Positions 60,862 to 64,000 of a stretch of 64,000 bases of DNA are shown here, piece after piece. Origin of the DNA: Ignavibacteriota bacterium (GTDB taxonomy: Bacteria > Bacteroidota > Ignavibacteria > Ignavibacteriales > Melioribacteraceae); the NCBI GenBank assembly GCA_016716225.1, contig JADJWT010000001.1:1860001-1924000 (forward strand), written 5' to 3'. The position numbers and the translations under genes are program-made. The notes under the pieces are model-generated. The model saw only the letters and a list, made by a program, of their open reading frames with translations, was not told the origin of the DNA and made no database searches. The first letter of the stretch is position 1. Each line of letters opens with the position of its first letter.

Positions 60862-63285
60862 ATGAATAATTGGATAAAAGTTACTTTTGGATTACTGACA
60901 ACTCTCTTAGTATTATTTATAGTTTTTATAATCGGCTCAATCTATATGTTGAACGAAACTTTGCCGGTATATTCCGGGAAAAAATCTGTTCAAAATTTGA
61001 AAAATGAAGTTTCGATTTACAGAGACAATAATGCAATTCCGTACGTTTATGCAAATTCAAAAAGTGATTTATACTTTGCACTTGGTTATTTACATGCTCA
61101 AGAAAGATTATTTCAAATGGATTTGGGTAGAAGAGCTGGCGAAGGAAAGTTAAGTGAAATATTAGGTCATGCTGCAATTTCTTATGATAAAATGTTTAGA
61201 ACTTTGGAATTGGCAAAAATTTCTAAAAATCATTTCAACAAATTTGATAACGAAACAAAGAACATTTTAATTTCATATGCAAAAGGTGTAAATGAATTTT
61301 TAAAAAATGATCAAGATAAATTTCCAATTGAATTTGATGTTATTGGTTATAAACCGGAATTATGGAAACCAGAACATTCCGTTTTAATTGCAAAATTAAT
61401 GGCTTGGGAATTAAACATTTCTTGGTGGAGCGATATTGCACTTTCGCACATTATTCAAAAATTAGGTGTTGAAAAAGCAAAAGAAATTTTACCAACTTTT
61501 GATGAAAACGGTCCAACAATAATTCCGGAAAATTTACAAAATATTGCAAATGTTCCGTTAGATTTAGTACAAGTTGATAGAAACTTCAGAAATTTTATGG
61601 GATTCGTTGGAACACACATCGGCTCAAATAATTGGGTCGTAAACGGAGAAAGGTCAGAATCCGGAAAACCAATTATTGCAAACGATCCACATTTAAGTTT
61701 TTCTGCTCCGGGCAAATGGTATATTGCGGTTTTGCGCTCGCTGGAATTAAATGTTGAAGGCGTTACGCTTCCCGGAGTTCCCGGAATTGTGATTGGTAAA
61801 AATCAAAATATTTCTTGGGTTCTCACAAATGTTATGGCTGATGATGCGGATTTTTATATTGAAGAATTAGATAGTTCGCAAACAAAATATTTGTTTAATA
61901 ATGAATGGAAAAATCTTACAATTTCTGAAGATACAATAAAAGTTAAAGATTCATCAGATGTAATTTTTCAGATCAAGAAAAATCATCGCGGACCAATAAT
62001 TTCTGATATTCATCCGTACAAAGAAATTTATCCAAATAATCACCAAAATTTAAATACAATTAGTATGCGTTGGACAGCTTTAGAATCAAGCAATGAAATG
62101 AAAGCTTTTTCCAAAATTAATTCCGCAAAAAATTGGGAAGAATTTAGAGAAGGTTTAAAAGATTTTGAAGCTCCGGGACAGAATTTTGTTTTTGCAGATG
62201 ATAAAGGAAATATTGGTTATACAGCCGGTGTAAAACTTCCGCAAAGAAAAAATAATTCTCCGACTTTTATAAATGATGGAATAACCGATGAAAATGATTG
62301 GCTGGGATTTGTTCCGTTTTCTGAAAATCCGAAATTGTTTAATCCCGCAAACGGATATATAGCTTCAGCAAATAATAAAACAATCAAAAATTATCCTTAT
62401 CATATTTCAAATATTTGGGAACCAAATTCAAGAATAAATAGAATTACAGAATTATTAGAAAGCAAGCAAAAACATAATGTGGAAGATTTCAAAAAATATC
62501 AGATGGATTTGTATTCAGATTATGCAAAAGATATTGTTCCGCATATTTTAAATGCATTCAAAAATCATTCCTATGAAAATGATAAATTAAAAGAAGTTTT
62601 AAGTCTAATTAGAAGTTGGGATCATATTTTTCTTTTGGAAAGTCAAGTTCCGGCAATATATGCAGTTTTTTATCAACATTTGTTAAAAAATATTTTTCTT
62701 GATGAAATGGGCGAAAACATGTTTAACGAATATATTTTTATTGCAAATATTCCATACAGAGTTGTAAGAAAATTGCTTGATGAAAATTCATCAACTTGGT
62801 TTGATGATATAACTACAAAAAGAATTGAGCACAAAGATGAAATCATAAGAAAAAGTATGTGGGATGCAATTAAATATCTTAGTGAAGAATTTGGCGAAAT
62901 TGAAGAATGGCAATGGAAAAAATTGCACACTGTTACTTTTAAACATTTTTTTCATGGTAAATCTAAAATGTTGGATTTTATTTTAGATATTGGTCCGTAT
63001 AAAATTGGAGGAGACGGAACAACAATTTTTAATACTGAATATTCTTTTAACAAACCTTATGAAAATAAATTGGGACCATCGATGAGATATATTTTTGATT
63101 TTTCTGAGCCAAATTATTTTCATTTAATTTTGCCAACCGGGCAATCCGGAAATTTCTTTAGCGATCACTATGATGATATGACGGAAATGTGGCTTAATGG
63201 AGAAATGCTCAAAATTAATACGGAAGAAAATTTTGTAAAAAATTCAAATTTCAACTTGCTTCAACTTGTTCCGACAATCAACTAA
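60862..63285 (+). CDS. Penicillin-acylase-type N-terminal-nucleophile amidohydrolase
   Basis: The 807-residue protein has an N-terminal membrane helix or signal (VTFGLLTTLLVLFIVFIIGS), an alpha chain (ALGYLHAQERLFQMDLGRRAGEG is a family hallmark), and the nucleophile Ser255 in HIGSNNWVV, which becomes the beta-chain N-terminus after autoprocessing. Further family blocks are ANDPHLSFSAPGKWY, PGIVIGKNQNISWVLTN and WTALESSNEMKAF. The natural substrate is often an N-acyl homoserine lactone or other N-acyl amide rather than penicillin; not determinable here. It is divergent from rmuC. Confidence 0.92.
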   Translation: MNNWIKVTFGLLTTLLVLFIVFIIGSIYMLNETLPVYSGKKSVQNLKNEVSIYRDNNAIPYVYANSKSDLYFALGYLHAQERLFQMDLGRRAGEGKLSEILGHAAISYDKMFRTLELAKISKNHFNKFDNETKNILISYAKGVNEFLKNDQDKFPIEFDVIGYKPELWKPEHSVLIAKLMAWELNISWWSDIALSHIIQKLGVEKAKEILPTFDENGPTIIPENLQNIANVPLDLVQVDRNFRNFMGFVGTHIGSNNWVVNGERSESGKPIIANDPHLSFSAPGKWYIAVLRSLELNVEGVTLPGVPGIVIGKNQNISWVLTNVMADDADFYIEELDSSQTKYLFNNEWKNLTISEDTIKVKDSSDVIFQIKKNHRGPIISDIHPYKEIYPNNHQNLNTISMRWTALESSNEMKAFSKINSAKNWEEFREGLKDFEAPGQNFVFADDKGNIGYTAGVKLPQRKNNSPTFINDGITDENDWLGFVPFSENPKLFNPANGYIASANNKTIKNYPYHISNIWEPNSRINRITELLESKQKHNVEDFKKYQMDLYSDYAKDIVPHILNAFKNHSYENDKLKEVLSLIRSWDHIFLLESQVPAIYAVFYQHLLKNIFLDEMGENMFNEYIFIANIPYRVVRKLLDENSSTWFDDITTKRIEHKDEIIRKSMWDAIKYLSEEFGEIEEWQWKKLHTVTFKHFFHGKSKMLDFILDIGPYKIGGDGTTIFNTEYSFNKPYENKLGPSMRYIFDFSEPNYFHLILPTGQSGNFFSDHYDDMTEMWLNGEMLKINTEENFVKNSNFNLLQLVPTIN

Positions 63286-63305
63286 AATTATTAACGATTT
63301 TTTTA

Positions 63306-63313
63306 TAACTTTG
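63306..63313 (+). promoter_or_regulatory. Weak promoter -7-like box before metF
   Basis: TAACTTTG matches the TAnnTTTG box and lies 20 bases before the ATG at 63334. No TTG is found at the expected upstream distance, so this is low confidence. Confidence 0.25.
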
Positions 63314-63333
63314 CAAAACAATTTTGGTAAATA

Positions 63334-64000
63334 ATGAAAGTTATTGAACACTTAGCAAAAGCAACACAAACCTTAATTAGTTTTGAAATAATTCCCCCAA
63401 AACGTGGCGGAAATATTACAACGCTTTTAAATGCTCTTGAAGATTTAGTAAAGTATAAACCACCGTTTATTGATATTACAAGTCACGCCGCTGAAGTTAT
63501 GTACGAAGAAACTCCCTCTGGTGATTTTAGAATGAAGATAAAAAGAAAGCGACCGGGAACTTTGGGAATCTGTGCGCTCATTCAAAATAAATATAATATT
63601 GATGCGGTTCCTCATGTAATTTGTCAAGGTTTTACAAAAGAAGAAACGGAAGATTTTTTAATAGAACTTCACTATTTGGGAATTGATAATGTTTTAGCTG
63701 TTCGCGGTGATGAAAGTGGTTTTAACAAACCAATAAAATTTGGTCGTTCAGCAAATGTTCATGCTGTTGATTTGGTTAAACAAATTTCAGATATGAATAA
63801 AGGAAAATATCTTGAAGATTCACTACTTAATGCTGAACCAATGAAATTTGGAATTGGAATTGGCGGATATCCAGAAAAACATTTTGAAGCTCCGAATCTT
63901 CAAATAGATATAAATTTCACAAAAGAAAAAATAAATTCTGGTGCAGAATATATTGTTTCTCAAATGTTCTACGATAACAATAATTTTTTTAATTATGCAG
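63334..64000 (+). CDS. metF: Methylenetetrahydrofolate reductase, 5' part cut by window edge
   Basis: Reading from the ATG at 63334 gives 222 codons with no stop up to the window edge. The product has LISFEIIPPKRGGNI, PPFIDITSHA, LGICALIQNKYNIDAVPHVICQG, NVLAVRGDES, FGIGIGGYPEKHFEAP and AEYIVSQMFYDN, all conserved in MetF, which reduces 5,10-methylene-THF to 5-methyl-THF with FAD. About 75-100 C-terminal residues must be missing. The missing stop means this gene is real but partial. Confidence 0.93.
   Translation, partial: MKVIEHLAKATQTLISFEIIPPKRGGNITTLLNALEDLVKYKPPFIDITSHAAEVMYEETPSGDFRMKIKRKRPGTLGICALIQNKYNIDAVPHVICQGFTKEETEDFLIELHYLGIDNVLAVRGDESGFNKPIKFGRSANVHAVDLVKQISDMNKGKYLEDSLLNAEPMKFGIGIGGYPEKHFEAPNLQIDINFTKEKINSGAEYIVSQMFYDNNNFFNYA

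Noticed and set aside
1..64000. tRNA, rRNA, insertion sequences, prophage or plasmid genes
   Set aside because: I looked for clover-leaf-like GC-rich intergenic blocks, transposase or integrase motifs and phage genes and found none.

Overview
The window is AT-rich, bacterial and tightly packed, and it carries about 58 protein genes. I saw no tRNA, rRNA, CRISPR array, transposase, integrase or phage gene. No intergenic gap exceeds 300 bases; the longest is 52187-52484, at 298. The lineage is most likely Ignavibacteriota or a close relative in the Bacteroidota/Chlorobi group. Supporting signs are C-terminal type IX secretion (T9SS) sorting domains with the N-[FY]-P-N-P-F-N-P motif (genes at 16976 and 52485), a PorV/PorQ-like fragment at 1-199, an S46 dipeptidyl-peptidase, a GWxTD protein, DUF3108, an UbiA prenyltransferase of the geranylgeranylglycerol-phosphate type, and a few promoter-like TTG-N19/20-TAnnTTTG sites. 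This placement is inference from gene content, not phylogeny. Several genes appear to use TTG starts (432, 12611, 14733, 24264), and some have clear Shine-Dalgarno sites.

Layout. 1-12482: a truncated PorV/PorQ-like gene, BamD, an acyl-CoA thioesterase, an FG-GAP secreted protein, a T9SS metalloprotease, the haem-exporter pair ccmA-ccmB, a second metalloprotease-like lipoprotein, a DPP11-type peptidase and 3-methyladenine glycosylase. Two related hairpins (7344-7384, 9664-9702) lie beside stop codons here. 12611-24261: DUF3108, a CPBP protease, DUF2007, CdsA, an M48 lipoprotein, a T9SS beta-propeller-like protein, RimO, a GWxTD protein, a PfkB kinase, an Omp85-type barrel and a UbiA prenyltransferase. 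24264-34888: RNase HII, YraN, an MlaE-MlaF-MlaD lipid transporter, UvrA, and a reverse-strand block of aroK, aroB, a GHL10 hydrolase and a barrel protein. 35109-41753: a phosphate transport pair (DUF47 + Pit), a PpiD/SurA-like foldase, and two tandem 70-residue membrane proteins directly ahead of a sodium:solute symporter.

41962-52186 is dominated by envelope biogenesis: a Ste24-like protease, gatC, kdsB, a PLP enzyme, a free-standing B12-binding domain, a multipass acyltransferase-like protein, ruvB, then kdsA-kdsD-lptC-lptA-lptB with stop/start overlaps or gaps of 0-2 bases. This supplies most of Kdo synthesis plus the inner-membrane/periplasmic part of LPS export; no kdsC is present. 52485-64000: a T9SS protein with a leader mini-ORF, a CoA-acylating aldehyde dehydrogenase, a PEGA plus thioredoxin-like lipoprotein, a four-gene reverse-strand unit (two LiaF-like proteins, LytS-type kinase, LytTR regulator), RmuC, a penicillin-acylase-type hydrolase and the 5' part of metF, cut by the window end.

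The recurring theme is the cell envelope: outer-membrane assembly, LPS and phospholipid trafficking, secretion of T9SS cargo, extracellular peptide degradation and envelope-stress sensing. The least explained element, and my best candidate for an undescribed unit, is the pair of small membrane paralogues with the symporter that carries a C-terminal soluble domain (39170-41753).
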